Assembly (NCBI GenBank): GCA_944325345.1
Contig: CALUZV010000004.1
Coordinates: forward strand, 1-64,000
Reading direction: 5' to 3'
DNA: 64,000 bases
Source of the DNA: an uncultured Parabacteroides sp.
Lineage (GTDB): Bacteria > Bacteroidota > Bacteroidia > Bacteroidales > Tannerellaceae
Shown: piece after piece, positions 8,567-17,138 of the stretch
How the letters are laid out: each line of letters begins with the position of its first letter
Position numbering within the stretch: the stretch's first letter is position 1
Program-made: the position numbers and the translations under genes
Notes under the pieces: model-generated
The model's input: only the letters and a program-made list of their open reading frames with translations
Databases searched by the model: none
Told to the model about the DNA's origin: nothing

Positions 8567-10789
8567 ATGACTGACATTCATTTATTAGGAATACGTCATC
8601 ACGGACCGGGCTCCTGCAGGAACATCTTACAGGAACTTGAGCGTATCCGTCCCAACCTCATACTGCTTGAGGGACCAGCGGAGGCGGAAGCTCTCATGCC
8701 CTTCGTCTCCGACGGGCAGATGAAGCCGCCGGTAGCCCTACTCGGCTATCAGCCCGATGCTCCGCAGAATGCTGTATTCTACCCGTTTGCTGACTTTTCA
8801 CCGGAATGGCAGGCTTTGCGTTATGCCCTTCAGGAGAATGTTTCCTTACGCTTCTTCGATCTCCCGCTTGCCCATTCCCTTGCCTTCGAAGTGGAAAAGA
8901 AGGATAGTAGCAAGCCCGCTGAAGCGAATGATGAAACTATTGAATATCCAAGCGATCCGTTTGACCTGCTGGCAGAAGCTGCCGGCTATCCCGACGGAGA
9001 ATCGTGGTGGAACATGAACATAGAACAGCGCAGGGACAGCAGCGGCATCTTCGAGGCTGTAAAGGAAGCTGTCTCCGCGCTCAGGGAAGCCTTGCCCGGA
9101 CATACTTCCCGCAGGGATCTTATCCGTGAAGCGTGGATGCGTCGCATGATACGTACAGCCCAGAAGGAGCCTTTCGAACGCATAGCCGTAATTTGCGGGG
9201 CTTGGCATGTCCCGGCATTGGAGAATATGCCGAAAGTGAAGGATGACAACGAACTGCTGAAAGGGCTTCCAAAGGTGAAGGCAGAGTGTACGTGGATTCC
9301 GTGGACGTATAACAGGCTCACTTTCCGCAGCGGTTACGGAGCAGGTATAGACTCCCCTGGATGGTACCATTACCTGTGGCATCATCCAGATGATGACGGC
9401 ACTTACTGGGTCAGCCGTATAGCGGCCCTTCTGAGGGGAAAAAACATGGATATTTCAGTAGCCCACGTAATAGAGACTGTCCGTCTGGCGCAAACGACAG
9501 CCGCATTGCGGGGATTGCCCACCCCAACGCTTGAAGAATACAACGAGGCGGTGATTACCGTAATAGGCTTCGGAGACGATATACCGTTACAACTCGTCAG
9601 AGAAACGCTCATTGTAGGCAACCGTCTGGGCACAGTGCCGGAAGGCGTACCAAAAGTTCCTCTCCTGATTGACGTGGAACGGCTGCAGAAACGCCTGCGT
9701 ATTCCTTTCACGGCGGAAATAAAGGAAATGATACTTGACCTGCGCAAGGAGACCGACTTGGGACGCAGTCTGTTCTTCCATCGCCTGGCCTTGCTTGACA
9801 TAGATTGGGCCAAACCGGAAACCACAGGCGGAAAAGGTACTTTCAAGGAAAAATGGAGCCTTTACCATAAGCCGGAACAGATTGTCTGCATCATAGAACG
9901 GGCTGTCTGGGGCAATACTGTGGAGGAAGCTGTGCAGAAGTACGTCTCCGACCGTATGACCAGAATTACCCGTATCCCCGAACTGACAGGACTTCTTGAC
10001 CAGGTCATCCCGGCTAACCTTCCGGAGCTTGTGGAGGCGATGACAATACGGCTCGACCGTCTGTCCGCGGCATCCACAGATATCGTAGAGATGATGGAAG
10101 CGGTTCCCGACCTGGTGAACATCGTGCGTTATGGCGATGTCCGCAACTTGGATTTCAGTAAAGTAGGCAACATGCTCCGGGCTATGGTGGCACGTATCCT
10201 TGCAGGAGGTCTGCTCGTCTGTATCAATATCGATGAGGAGGCTGCCGGAGAACTGATTGAACACCTGTCGGCTACCGATTATGCCGTTTCCACGCTTGAT
10301 GATGAAGAACTGAACGGCATGTGGTATGGGTTCGTACAGCAGATTCGTAATTCGTCCGGAGCGCATCCGCTGCTCTCCGGATATGCGGCACGCATACTTT
10401 ACGATAAGGGCAGGATATCGCGTGAAGAGATGCGCGACACCTTGAGTTTCTATTCATCGGTTGGCAACGCGCCTTCCGACATTGCATACTGGTTCGAGGG
10501 ATTCTTGCGTGCATCAGGTTCGGTACTGCTACTGGACGACAATCTGTGGCAGCTTGTAAACGGCTGGCTCTGCGGGTTGAGTGACGGGAATTTCATAGAA
10601 TTGCTACCGGTGATAAGACGTACATTCAGCAATTTCACCACAGCCGAGCGCCGCAAACTCGGTGAGAAGGCCAAAGGATTCGAATTGAACGGAACCGATA
10701 CGGGAACTGCCGTCGGGAATAATTCCTGCAATGACGAGGATGCATCTAATGTGATACCCCTGCTCGGCAAACTTCTGGGAATCGGATAA
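8567..10789 (+). CDS. DUF5682 protein, ChaN/TIKI-like N-terminus
   Basis: A 740-aa cytosolic protein. Its N-terminus reads HLLGIRHHGPGS (residues 5-16), then LILLEGPAEAEAL (31-43), and later ICGAWHVPAL (209-218). This GxRHH / E / GxxH pattern resembles the ChaN, TraB/TIKI and EreA group of putative metal-dependent hydrolases or haem binders, suggesting His11/12, Glu35 and His214 as an active or metal site. The C-terminal 400 residues are helical and unassigned. ATG at 8567 is chosen over a TTG at 8540 because the conserved segment starts right after it. It sits between the MoxR and VWA genes. Confidence 0.75.
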   Translation: MTDIHLLGIRHHGPGSCRNILQELERIRPNLILLEGPAEAEALMPFVSDGQMKPPVALLGYQPDAPQNAVFYPFADFSPEWQALRYALQENVSLRFFDLPLAHSLAFEVEKKDSSKPAEANDETIEYPSDPFDLLAEAAGYPDGESWWNMNIEQRRDSSGIFEAVKEAVSALREALPGHTSRRDLIREAWMRRMIRTAQKEPFERIAVICGAWHVPALENMPKVKDDNELLKGLPKVKAECTWIPWTYNRLTFRSGYGAGIDSPGWYHYLWHHPDDDGTYWVSRIAALLRGKNMDISVAHVIETVRLAQTTAALRGLPTPTLEEYNEAVITVIGFGDDIPLQLVRETLIVGNRLGTVPEGVPKVPLLIDVERLQKRLRIPFTAEIKEMILDLRKETDLGRSLFFHRLALLDIDWAKPETTGGKGTFKEKWSLYHKPEQIVCIIERAVWGNTVEEAVQKYVSDRMTRITRIPELTGLLDQVIPANLPELVEAMTIRLDRLSAASTDIVEMMEAVPDLVNIVRYGDVRNLDFSKVGNMLRAMVARILAGGLLVCINIDEEAAGELIEHLSATDYAVSTLDDEELNGMWYGFVQQIRNSSGAHPLLSGYAARILYDKGRISREEMRDTLSFYSSVGNAPSDIAYWFEGFLRASGSVLLLDDNLWQLVNGWLCGLSDGNFIELLPVIRRTFSNFTTAERRKLGEKAKGFELNGTDTGTAVGNNSCNDEDASNVIPLLGKLLGIG

Positions 10790-10802
10790 AAAGAAACAGA
10801 AC

Positions 10803-11933
10803 ATGGAAACAGATTATTTGAAAAGATGGCGTATGGCCCTCGGCGGAAACGCCGCAGACGGAACAGGGATTATATTGACGGTAGAGGAACAGCGTCTTGA
10901 CAGGTCGCTAGAAGCCGTCTATGACAGTGACAGGCGCGGAGGCCTCGGCTCATCAGCCCCTAAAGTAAGCCGCTGGCTTGGGGATATCAGGGAATTTTTC
11001 CCGCAGACTGTTGTGCAGGTCATCCAAAGAGATGCCATCAAGCGTCTGCATATCGATTCGCTGCTTACAGAAAAGGAGATGCTGGCAACTGTTGTTCCGG
11101 ATGTACATCTGGTTGCCACACTGATGTCTCTCGGGAAAGCCATTCCTGAGAAAAACAAGGATATGGCCCGACAGGTTGTCCGTCAGGTTGTGGACGAATT
11201 GTTACGGAAGCTCTCTTCTCCGACCCAGCAAGCTATCACTGGAGCATTGAATCGTTCGGCAAGAAGGCGCAATCCCCGTTACAACGAGATAGACTGGAAG
11301 ACGACTATCATAAAGAACCTGAAGAACTACCAGCCACAGTATAAAACCATCATACCGGAAGTCCGAATAGGTTTCGGCCATAAGCGCAAGGCGTTGAAGG
11401 ATATCATTCTTTGTCTTGACCAAAGCGGTTCGATGGGGACTTCTGTTGTCTATTCCGGCATCTTTGGCTCAGTATTGGCCTCTCTGCCGTCAGTCAGTAC
11501 GAGAATGGTGGTGTTCGACACTTCGGTCGTTGACCTTACCGACGACTTGCAAGACCCGGTTGACCTGCTGTTCGGTGTCCAACTCGGTGGAGGGACAGAC
11601 ATTGCCAGGGCTCTGACCTACTGTCAGGGGGTGATCACACGACCACAAGACACCGTGCTGGTGCTGGTAACTGACTTGTATGAAGGCGGAGACGCAAAAG
11701 AGATGCGCAAGCGTTTCGCCTCCATCGTTGCCAGCGGCGTGCAGCTGATTGTGCTTCCTGCACTGAACGACGACGGGGCACCTTGCTACGACAAATATAA
11801 TGCCGAATATCTGGCTGGCCTCGGTGTGCCCACGTTTGCTTGTACGCCGGACAAGTTCCCCGACCTGATGGCCGCAGCATTGAGCAAACAGGATATCGGA
11901 ATGTGGGTATCAAAAAACATTAAAGAGAAATAA
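10803..11933 (+). CDS. VWA-domain protein, MoxR partner
   Basis: A 376-aa protein with a helical N-terminal half and a C-terminal von Willebrand A domain (about residue 199 on). The metal-ion-dependent adhesion site is complete: DQSGSM (206-211), GGGTD with Thr265-Asp266, and VTD (289-291). It has no signal peptide or transmembrane helix, so it acts in the cytosol, like CoxE-type partners of MoxR ATPases. It starts 13 bp after the DUF5682 stop and is the last gene of the operon. No hairpin with a T-run follows, so the transcription end is unclear. Confidence 0.88.
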   Translation: METDYLKRWRMALGGNAADGTGIILTVEEQRLDRSLEAVYDSDRRGGLGSSAPKVSRWLGDIREFFPQTVVQVIQRDAIKRLHIDSLLTEKEMLATVVPDVHLVATLMSLGKAIPEKNKDMARQVVRQVVDELLRKLSSPTQQAITGALNRSARRRNPRYNEIDWKTTIIKNLKNYQPQYKTIIPEVRIGFGHKRKALKDIILCLDQSGSMGTSVVYSGIFGSVLASLPSVSTRMVVFDTSVVDLTDDLQDPVDLLFGVQLGGGTDIARALTYCQGVITRPQDTVLVLVTDLYEGGDAKEMRKRFASIVASGVQLIVLPALNDDGAPCYDKYNAEYLAGLGVPTFACTPDKFPDLMAAALSKQDIGMWVSKNIKEK

Positions 11934-12037
11934 AGAGAATAATGATACTACCATAGTCCTTTCCGGCTATAAGCCCTCAAACTACTGCCACATTTCGTTA
12001 AAAAAGATTTTTCGAAAGGGAAGTGGGGAAGAATTGT

Positions 12038-12046
12038 TATATTCGC
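12038..12046 (+). promoter_or_regulatory. -7 element of flavin reductase gene
   Basis: TATATTCGC is close to TAnnTTTG, about 60 bp before the start codon. The gap 11934-12107 otherwise shows no gene or terminator. Confidence 0.4.
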
Positions 12047-12093
12047 GAGGACATAAAAGTAAAAAACTTACATTTGCAACACACTTTTAATTT

Positions 12094-12100
12094 AAGGAGA
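12094..12100 (+). promoter_or_regulatory. Strong Shine-Dalgarno site
   Basis: AAGGAGA lies 7 bp before the ATG at 12108. Such a complete site is rare in this window, where most genes have none, and it fixes the start codon. Confidence 0.6.
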
Positions 12101-12107
12101 TTTCATT

Positions 12108-12671
12108 ATGAGAAAGAATTTTGGAGCTAAACCTTGGACGTATCCGCAACCGGTTTTCATCATCGCTACTTATGACGAAGAGGAGAATCCAAATGCCATG
12201 AACGCCGCTTGGGGTGGCATCGACTACGATGACCAAATCAACTTATGCCTGAGTGCCGGGCATAAGACAGTAAAGAATCTATTAATGACTAAGGCTTTCA
12301 CCGTCAGTATGGGGACGGCAGACCAATTGGTCGCTTGCGATTATGTGGGGCTTGCCTCGGGGAATAATACGCCGGACAAATTTGAGAAAGCCGGTTTCCA
12401 CGCCGTCAAATCTGAGTTTGTCCACGCTCCACTCATCGAAGAATTGCCGATGGCCATAGAATGCGAACTGATTTCCTATGACCCGGAGACTTGCCATCTC
12501 GTCGGGAAAATTATCAATGTCTCGGCAGATGAACGAATCTTGGACGAGGCTGGGAAAATCGACCCGGCGAAACTCCGCCCTATCACCTTCGACCCCATAC
12601 ACAATCACTACTTGGTGATTGGCGAAAAAGTCGGCAATGCCTTTAAAGACGGAGCTGCTTTGAAGAAATGA
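12108..12671 (+). CDS. Flavoredoxin-like flavin reductase family protein
   Basis: A 187-aa FMN-binding split-barrel protein of the flavin reductase/flavoredoxin type. It starts MRKNFGAKPWTYPQPVFIIA, contains NAMNAAWGGI and SAGHKTVKNL where FMN would be held, and ends in HYLVIGEKVGNAFKDG, all typical of anaerobe members. Such proteins pass electrons through FMN; the natural partner is unknown. It is a single gene with its own promoter and terminator, convergent with rpmA. Confidence 0.8.
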   Translation: MRKNFGAKPWTYPQPVFIIATYDEEENPNAMNAAWGGIDYDDQINLCLSAGHKTVKNLLMTKAFTVSMGTADQLVACDYVGLASGNNTPDKFEKAGFHAVKSEFVHAPLIEELPMAIECELISYDPETCHLVGKIINVSADERILDEAGKIDPAKLRPITFDPIHNHYLVIGEKVGNAFKDGAALKK

Positions 12672-12674
12672 CAG

Positions 12675-12714
12675 AAAAAAAGAGGCTTCCCTTATCGAGA
12701 AACCTCTTTTTCTT
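12675..12714. terminator. Bidirectional terminator
   Basis: AAAAAAGAGG and CCTCTTTTTC flank a short loop, with an A-run on one side and a T-run on the other. It lies between the convergent flavin reductase and rpmA genes and can serve both. Confidence 0.8.
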
Positions 12715-12737
12715 TATACATTAAAAACAAATTCAAA

Positions 12738-13004
12738 TTATGCTTCTGCCACTACTTGCTTGATAGAAACATACGAGCGGTCAGCTTTGCCCTTGTGGAA
12801 TGTTACCACACCATCAACCAATGCATACAATGTATGGTCTTTGCCCATACCTACGTTTTCACCCGGATGATGAACTGTACCTCTCTGACGAACGATGATA
12901 TTGCCGGCTTTTGCTGTTTCGCCACCGAACAATTTAACGCCTAATCGTTTGCTTTCTGATTCACGGCCGTTCTTAGAACTACCAACACCTTTTTTATGTG
13001 CCAT
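12738..13004 (-). CDS. rpmA: 50S ribosomal protein L27
   Basis: An 88-aa basic protein starting [16 protein letters not shown], the typical L27 N-terminus that reaches the peptidyl-transferase centre; [12 protein letters not shown] lies further on. There is no Firmicutes-type N-terminal extension to be cleaved. It follows rplU by 24 bp, the standard rplU-rpmA pair. Confidence 0.98.
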   Translation of the reverse strand: MAHKKGVGSSKNGRESESKRLGVKLFGGETAKAGNIIVRQRGTVHHPGENVGMGKDHTLYALVDGVVTFHKGKADRSYVSIKQVVAEA

Positions 13005-13028
13005 TTCTTTTTTACTCCTTTCTAATCG

Positions 13029-13346
13029 TTAAGCTACAACTTCTTTTACTAAAATCTCTGTGAACTGCTGACGGTGTCCGTTCAGTTTGCGATACCCTTT
13101 TCTTCTCTTTTTGTGGAAGACCAAAACTTTCTTGCCCTTCACCAAGTGAGAAACGACTTCGCAAACGACCTTTGCTCCTTCAACTAACGGCGCACCTACT
13201 TTTACTTCGCCTTCGTTGTCCACCAGCAATACTTTGTCAAATTCTACAACTGCGCCATTTTCGGCGTTCTGAATGTGCTGAACGAATAACTTCTTGCCTT
13301 GTTCAGCCTTGAACTGTTGTCCGTTAATTTCTACAACTACGTACAT
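13029..13346 (-). CDS. rplU: 50S ribosomal protein L21
   Basis: A 105-aa protein beginning [19 protein letters not shown], with the C-terminal [15 protein letters not shown] motif that binds 23S rRNA. The frame is open for 17 more codons upstream, but homologous sequence starts at the ATG ending at 13346. It is the first gene of the rplU-rpmA operon, with a leader of about 80 nt. Confidence 0.97.
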   Translation of the reverse strand: MYVVVEINGQQFKAEQGKKLFVQHIQNAENGAVVEFDKVLLVDNEGEVKVGAPLVEGAKVVCEVVSHLVKGKKVLVFHKKRRKGYRKLNGHRQQFTEILVKEVVA

Positions 13347-13440
13347 TGTTATTATTACAATATTTAAACAGTTAGTACCCGGAGGTGGATGCCTCATGCA
13401 CCACTTTTTCTACCTCCTGCGGAAAATCGCCGCAAAGATA
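13347..13440 (-). promoter_or_regulatory. rplU promoter and possible leader hairpin
   Basis: GCAAAGATA at 13432-13440 is TATCTTTGC on the minus strand, a good -7 element. In the roughly 80-nt leader, GGAGGT (13381-13386) can pair with ACCTCC (13412-13417) around a 25-nt loop. Ribosomal protein operons are often controlled by a leader bound by their own product; that is only a suggestion here. Confidence 0.45.
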
Positions 13441-13487
13441 GTGAAATCATTCTTATCTGCAAGTACTTTTCTCCCTAAATTTTCCTC

Positions 13488-13555
13488 AACATCTACAATT
13501 ATTTCCCTCCGAAAGAAATTCTCCGCGCCTCCGCAGGAAATTTTCCGTAGATGTT
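13488..13555. repeat. Inverted repeat downstream of dcuB
   Basis: AACATCTAC (13488-13496) pairs with GTAGATGTT (13547-13555), and A/T-rich sequences next to both arms extend the similarity. It lies between the end of dcuB and the rplU promoter and may act as a transcription end or RNA 3' structure. Confidence 0.45.
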
Positions 13556-13575
13556 CAAGTATTTTTTACTCCCCC

Positions 13576-14886
13576 TTAGAATAATTGGATGAGCAGGAAG
13601 CCCAGGCCGACGGAAACTCCGGTCGCTATCAATCCCGGCATCATAAACGAGTGGTTGAGGATGTATTTGCCAATGCGTGTCGTCCCGGTCCGGTCGAAAT
13701 TGATGGCGGCCACCACCGTCGGATAGTTCGGAATGAAGAAATAGCCGTTCACGGCGGGGAACAGGGCAATCAACAAATACGGCGATATGCCCAAACTTAT
13801 CCCCAACGGCAACAACGCCCGGATAGTTGCCGCCTGACTGAACAACAGAATGGACATTACGAACAATGCCACGCCGAAAAGCCACGGCATCTCCGTAACA
13901 ATATGTTCGATGGAGCCTTTCAGCTCTACCATATTTCCATTAATAAAGGTATCGCCCATCCAGGCTATTCCGAAGATGGCGACCACCGCCTGCATCCCTG
14001 CCAGGAACACCGAGCCTTGCGCCGCCTTGATTCCATCCGTTTTCGTACATAATAAGATAAGGGTAGCAGCGGTCAGCATCAGGACTTCGATGATATGCGA
14101 CATTTCCATCGTTACCGTTCCGCTTTCCAACTCGAATGTCGGGCGCAAACTTTCGATGGAGCCGAAGAGGACAATGCCCACCGTCGCCGCCAGGAAGATG
14201 GAAACCGCTACCAGCGCCTTCGCGTGGCTCTGAACTTGCTTTGTCGTATAATGTTGCGTATTAAATTCGCCTTCAGCTACTCGCCGCAGATATTCTGGGT
14301 CTTCCTCCAGCTCCTTGCCTACTTTCAAGGAATACAAAGCACCGACGATCACGCCGACCAAGGTACAAGGCACGGATATCATCAGGATGTCCATCAGCGA
14401 AATGCCAAAGCCGGACAACATACTGAGCAACGCCACCGTCGCCGCTGATATCGGACTTGCGGTAATCGCTTGTTGCGAGGCAATCACCGCTATCGCAAGC
14501 GGTCGCTCGGGTCTTATTTTCGTCTCCGTCGCTACCTCCGCTATGACGGGCAAAACCGAATAGGCCACGTGCCCCGTCCCCGCGATGAAGGTGAACAGAT
14601 ACGTTACAATCGGACTTAGCAACGTGATTTGCTGCGGGTTCTTGCGCAACAACTTCTCTGCCCACTTCACCATCAGGTCCAATCCGCCGGCGGCCTGCAT
14701 ACAACTGGCGGCAGCGATGACAGACACAATCATAAGCATGACATCGATAGGCGGTGCCGTCGGTTCCAGACCGAAACCAAACGTCAGAATAGCCAAACCA
14801 GCCCCACCCAGGACTCCCAAACCAATACCTCCCAAACGGGCGCCGATAATGATGGCGACAAGGACAAAAAATAATTGTACAAGCAT
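13576..14886 (-). CDS. dcuB: Anaerobic C4-dicarboxylate transporter, Dcu family
   Basis: A 436-aa inner-membrane protein with about ten to twelve hydrophobic spans, belonging to DcuA/DcuB. Such carriers exchange succinate for fumarate, malate or aspartate during fumarate respiration. Typical segments are FTFIAGTGHVAYSVLPVIAE, IASQQAITASPISAATVA, and FFIPNYPTVVAAINFDRTGTT near the C-terminus. The start MLVQLFFVL at 14886 is used; the frame extends 12 codons upstream without similarity. Succinate excretion fits Bacteroidales fermentation and the decarboxylase subunit next door. Confidence 0.9.
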   Translation of the reverse strand: MLVQLFFVLVAIIIGARLGGIGLGVLGGAGLAILTFGFGLEPTAPPIDVMLMIVSVIAAASCMQAAGGLDLMVKWAEKLLRKNPQQITLLSPIVTYLFTFIAGTGHVAYSVLPVIAEVATETKIRPERPLAIAVIASQQAITASPISAATVALLSMLSGFGISLMDILMISVPCTLVGVIVGALYSLKVGKELEEDPEYLRRVAEGEFNTQHYTTKQVQSHAKALVAVSIFLAATVGIVLFGSIESLRPTFELESGTVTMEMSHIIEVLMLTAATLILLCTKTDGIKAAQGSVFLAGMQAVVAIFGIAWMGDTFINGNMVELKGSIEHIVTEMPWLFGVALFVMSILLFSQAATIRALLPLGISLGISPYLLIALFPAVNGYFFIPNYPTVVAAINFDRTGTTRIGKYILNHSFMMPGLIATGVSVGLGFLLIQLF

Positions 14887-14918
14887 AATTTCAGGATTTC
14901 TTCGTTGTTTTTTGCCGT

Positions 14919-14927
14919 GCAAAGATA
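14919..14927 (-). promoter_or_regulatory. dcuB -7 element
   Basis: TATCTTTGC on the minus strand, with TTTTGCA about 17-20 bp upstream of it as a -33 element. It lies about 35 bp before the dcuB start. Confidence 0.65.
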
Positions 14928-15004
14928 CGGTTTCCGGGGGAAAAGTTGCAAAAATATGGAAAAATCCCTCTTCGCAATATGGCGTAGAGTCTTATGTAAA
15001 CATT

Positions 15005-15206
15005 CATTTCTCACTTTTAATATCAAAAAGAAGAAATGAAGACCTTCAGAAGCCTGTTCAAAAGTTTGAAGTGGCTTCTGAAGACCTTCAAAAGCCCGTT
15101 TAAAAGTTTGAAGTAGGTTTTGAAGACCTTCATTTACTCCATTTCATATTAAAAGTGAGAAATGTAAGCATACATTTCTTCTTTTTGATAGTAAAAGTGA
15201 GAAATG
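15005..15206. repeat. Array A: 42-bp tandem repeats inside 34-bp inverted repeats
   Basis: GAAGACCTTC recurs at 15038, 15080 and 15122, exactly 42 bp apart, and each unit contains a CTTCAAA...TTTGAAG dyad. Outside lie two 34-bp inverted repeats, 15005-15038 and 15173-15206, differing at one base. A third partial copy of the arm lies at 15146-15164. The block separates the dcuB promoter from the end of the decarboxylase gene. Confidence 0.85.
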
Positions 15207-15224
15207 AAGGCTTACATGAGAATG

Positions 15225-15250
15225 AAAAGCCCGGCGATTCCTCGCCGGGC
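15225..15250 (-). terminator. Intrinsic terminator of decarboxylase beta gene
   Basis: On the minus strand GCCCGGCGA and TCGCCGGGC flank a 4-nt loop and are followed by TTTTC. It is 36 bp after the stop codon. Confidence 0.9.
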
Positions 15251-15285
15251 CTTGTTGCCACAGTCTTTCAACTTTTGGCTCACAT

Positions 15286-16500
15286 TTAAAGATAGGGTAT
15301 TACCGTAATATAGACACCGGTGATAATGGCTGAGGTGATTACGCCGGAAATATTGGCGCCAAGTGCATCGCCCAAAATGAAGGATTCCGGATTGTCTTTG
15401 CTGACAATCTTTTGGGCAACCTTTGCCGTGGTTGGCACGCAACTTACTGCGGCTATGCCAATCACCGGATTGTAGTTTCCGCGCTTAACCAGGTACATGA
15501 TGTAGCCACCCAGGATTCCGCCGATGCCGGAAAGCAGCAAGGCCGTGATGCCCAGCACAAGCAGCTTCAGGACTTTCGGGTCGAGCAACAGTTTGGCATC
15601 GCACAAGACGCCAAGCAGCAATCCCAACATGAAGGTGGAGCCGTACAAAAGCGGACCACTGACAAAATCATAGATGTGTTTCATGCCGGATTCGCGGACG
15701 GCCACTCCCAAGAACAACGAGAAGAACAACGGCGAGGCAACCGGGAACAAGAAGCAAAGCACACCGCAAAGGATGACGGCAAAGGCCAGTTTGACTTTGG
15801 CATCGTAGTTCTTCACGGGCTTAGTGTTCTTCATCTTGATGGCGCGGAGTTTCTTTGGAACCAACAACTTGACCAAGTAGGGATAGCCGCCGTAGGTCAG
15901 ACCCAAATAGAGGTAAGCCACGACCGTGATGGGGACAAACAGATGCTTGGCCAACATCAAGGAGGTGAACAAAACCATCGGGCCGTCGGCACCGCCCACC
16001 GTCGCAATAGAGGCGCTCTCCCCGACACTCAGGCCCAAGAAATTGGCGATAGGCAAAGTCAGGAATGTCCCCAATTCGGCGCACAAAGCCAGGAAGATGC
16101 TGGCAAACGGCTTCTGCAACAAGAATCCGACATCCAGCAAAGTCCCGATTCCCATAAAGACGAAGCACGCGATAAGACCGTTGCTAAAGGTCAGCGTGTA
16201 AACGGGTTGTAGGAAGTCTATCTGCATCATGTTCATCAGTTCGTCGGTGTCGGACAACATCGGGTCGAGGAACAAATTGCCCAGCACATTGCCCGGCATA
16301 AAGAGCGTACCGCAATTAATGGCGACCATGCCCAAGCCCATCGGAATCATAACCATCGGCTCGAGGACACCTTTCCAGCCCAAATAGACCAGCAATCCGC
16401 CAAGCGCAATCAAAAAGACACGAGCTACTGCCAAAACCCATCCTCCGGCAGCCATTGTTCCAAATCCCTGGAACAGGGTGAAGAAATCTATATTTTCCAT
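15286..16500 (-). CDS. Sodium-translocating decarboxylase beta subunit
   Basis: A polytopic membrane protein of 404 aa from the ATG at 16500 (MENIDFFTLFQGFGTM). It matches OadB/MmdB/GcdB, the subunits that couple decarboxylation of biotin-bound CO2 to Na+ export. Diagnostic segments are ATVGGADGPMVLFTSL (the Asp essential in OadB sits in GGADGP) and NPVIGIAAVSCVPTTAKVAQ. Whether the complex uses oxaloacetate or methylmalonyl-CoA cannot be told from this subunit, and no alpha or biotin-carrier gene is in the window. It follows a small one-span membrane protein gene by 35 bp. Confidence 0.9.
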   Translation of the reverse strand: MENIDFFTLFQGFGTMAAGGWVLAVARVFLIALGGLLVYLGWKGVLEPMVMIPMGLGMVAINCGTLFMPGNVLGNLFLDPMLSDTDELMNMMQIDFLQPVYTLTFSNGLIACFVFMGIGTLLDVGFLLQKPFASIFLALCAELGTFLTLPIANFLGLSVGESASIATVGGADGPMVLFTSLMLAKHLFVPITVVAYLYLGLTYGGYPYLVKLLVPKKLRAIKMKNTKPVKNYDAKVKLAFAVILCGVLCFLFPVASPLFFSLFLGVAVRESGMKHIYDFVSGPLLYGSTFMLGLLLGVLCDAKLLLDPKVLKLLVLGITALLLSGIGGILGGYIMYLVKRGNYNPVIGIAAVSCVPTTAKVAQKIVSKDNPESFILGDALGANISGVITSAIITGVYITVIPYL

Positions 16501-16535
16501 TTTAATTGAATTCAAAAAATAATACTTTCAGTTCG

Positions 16536-17003
16536 TTATTTAAGTTCATTTTCGTTTGAAGAAGCGTTTTCATCCTCCGGCGAGCCCGGCTTCTTTTTCA
16601 TCATGGCTCTTTTACGTTTCAGGAAAATCAAGCGCGTATCGCGAGGATAATAAAAATCCATCAGATTGAACTTCGAGATGCCTCGACTGACGCCATGAGC
16701 GGCATCTTCGATCGCTTCATCCGCTTCATCCACATCTTTATTTATTCCTTTCACATAATCTTGCCGCTCATCCCGCACAAGTTTTTCCGTGCGGTCCAGC
16801 GGGACATTGACTTCCATGATTTCGGCGATTTTCATACGCAAACGCTCGAAACGACCATAAGCCTTCATTTCTGAAGAAGAAGAATGATGCAGTTCCAAGG
16901 AATCTGCACAAATGGCGATGGACTTTATCACGGCGGCCACAACAAAGCCAATCAAAAAAGTAATCGCCATCATTTCAAAGGTAGATAATAATAAACTAAA
17001 CAT
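16536..17003 (-). CDS. Small membrane protein, possible decarboxylase accessory
   Basis: A 155-aa protein with one N-terminal membrane span (about residues 10-32, TFEMMAITFLIGFVVAAVI), then a charged cytosolic tail rich in Lys, Glu and Asp. This shape recalls the gamma subunit of Na+-pumping decarboxylases, and the gene directly precedes the beta subunit, but the sequence does not clearly match OadG. Best described as a conserved-position hypothetical protein. Confidence 0.55.
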   Translation of the reverse strand: MFSLLLSTFEMMAITFLIGFVVAAVIKSIAICADSLELHHSSSSEMKAYGRFERLRMKIAEIMEVNVPLDRTEKLVRDERQDYVKGINKDVDEADEAIEDAAHGVSRGISKFNLMDFYYPRDTRLIFLKRKRAMMKKKPGSPEDENASSNENELK

Positions 17004-17138
17004 ATTATCAAGCTTTTAGTTGGTTTTATATTTTGATTTACAACATGAGGGAAATGCCTGCAAAAAGGGCGCACATTCCCCGCCTCCCTGAAAAATCAGA
17101 AAGGGAAAAAAGAAAACTAAAAAGGAACTTGATAATAG

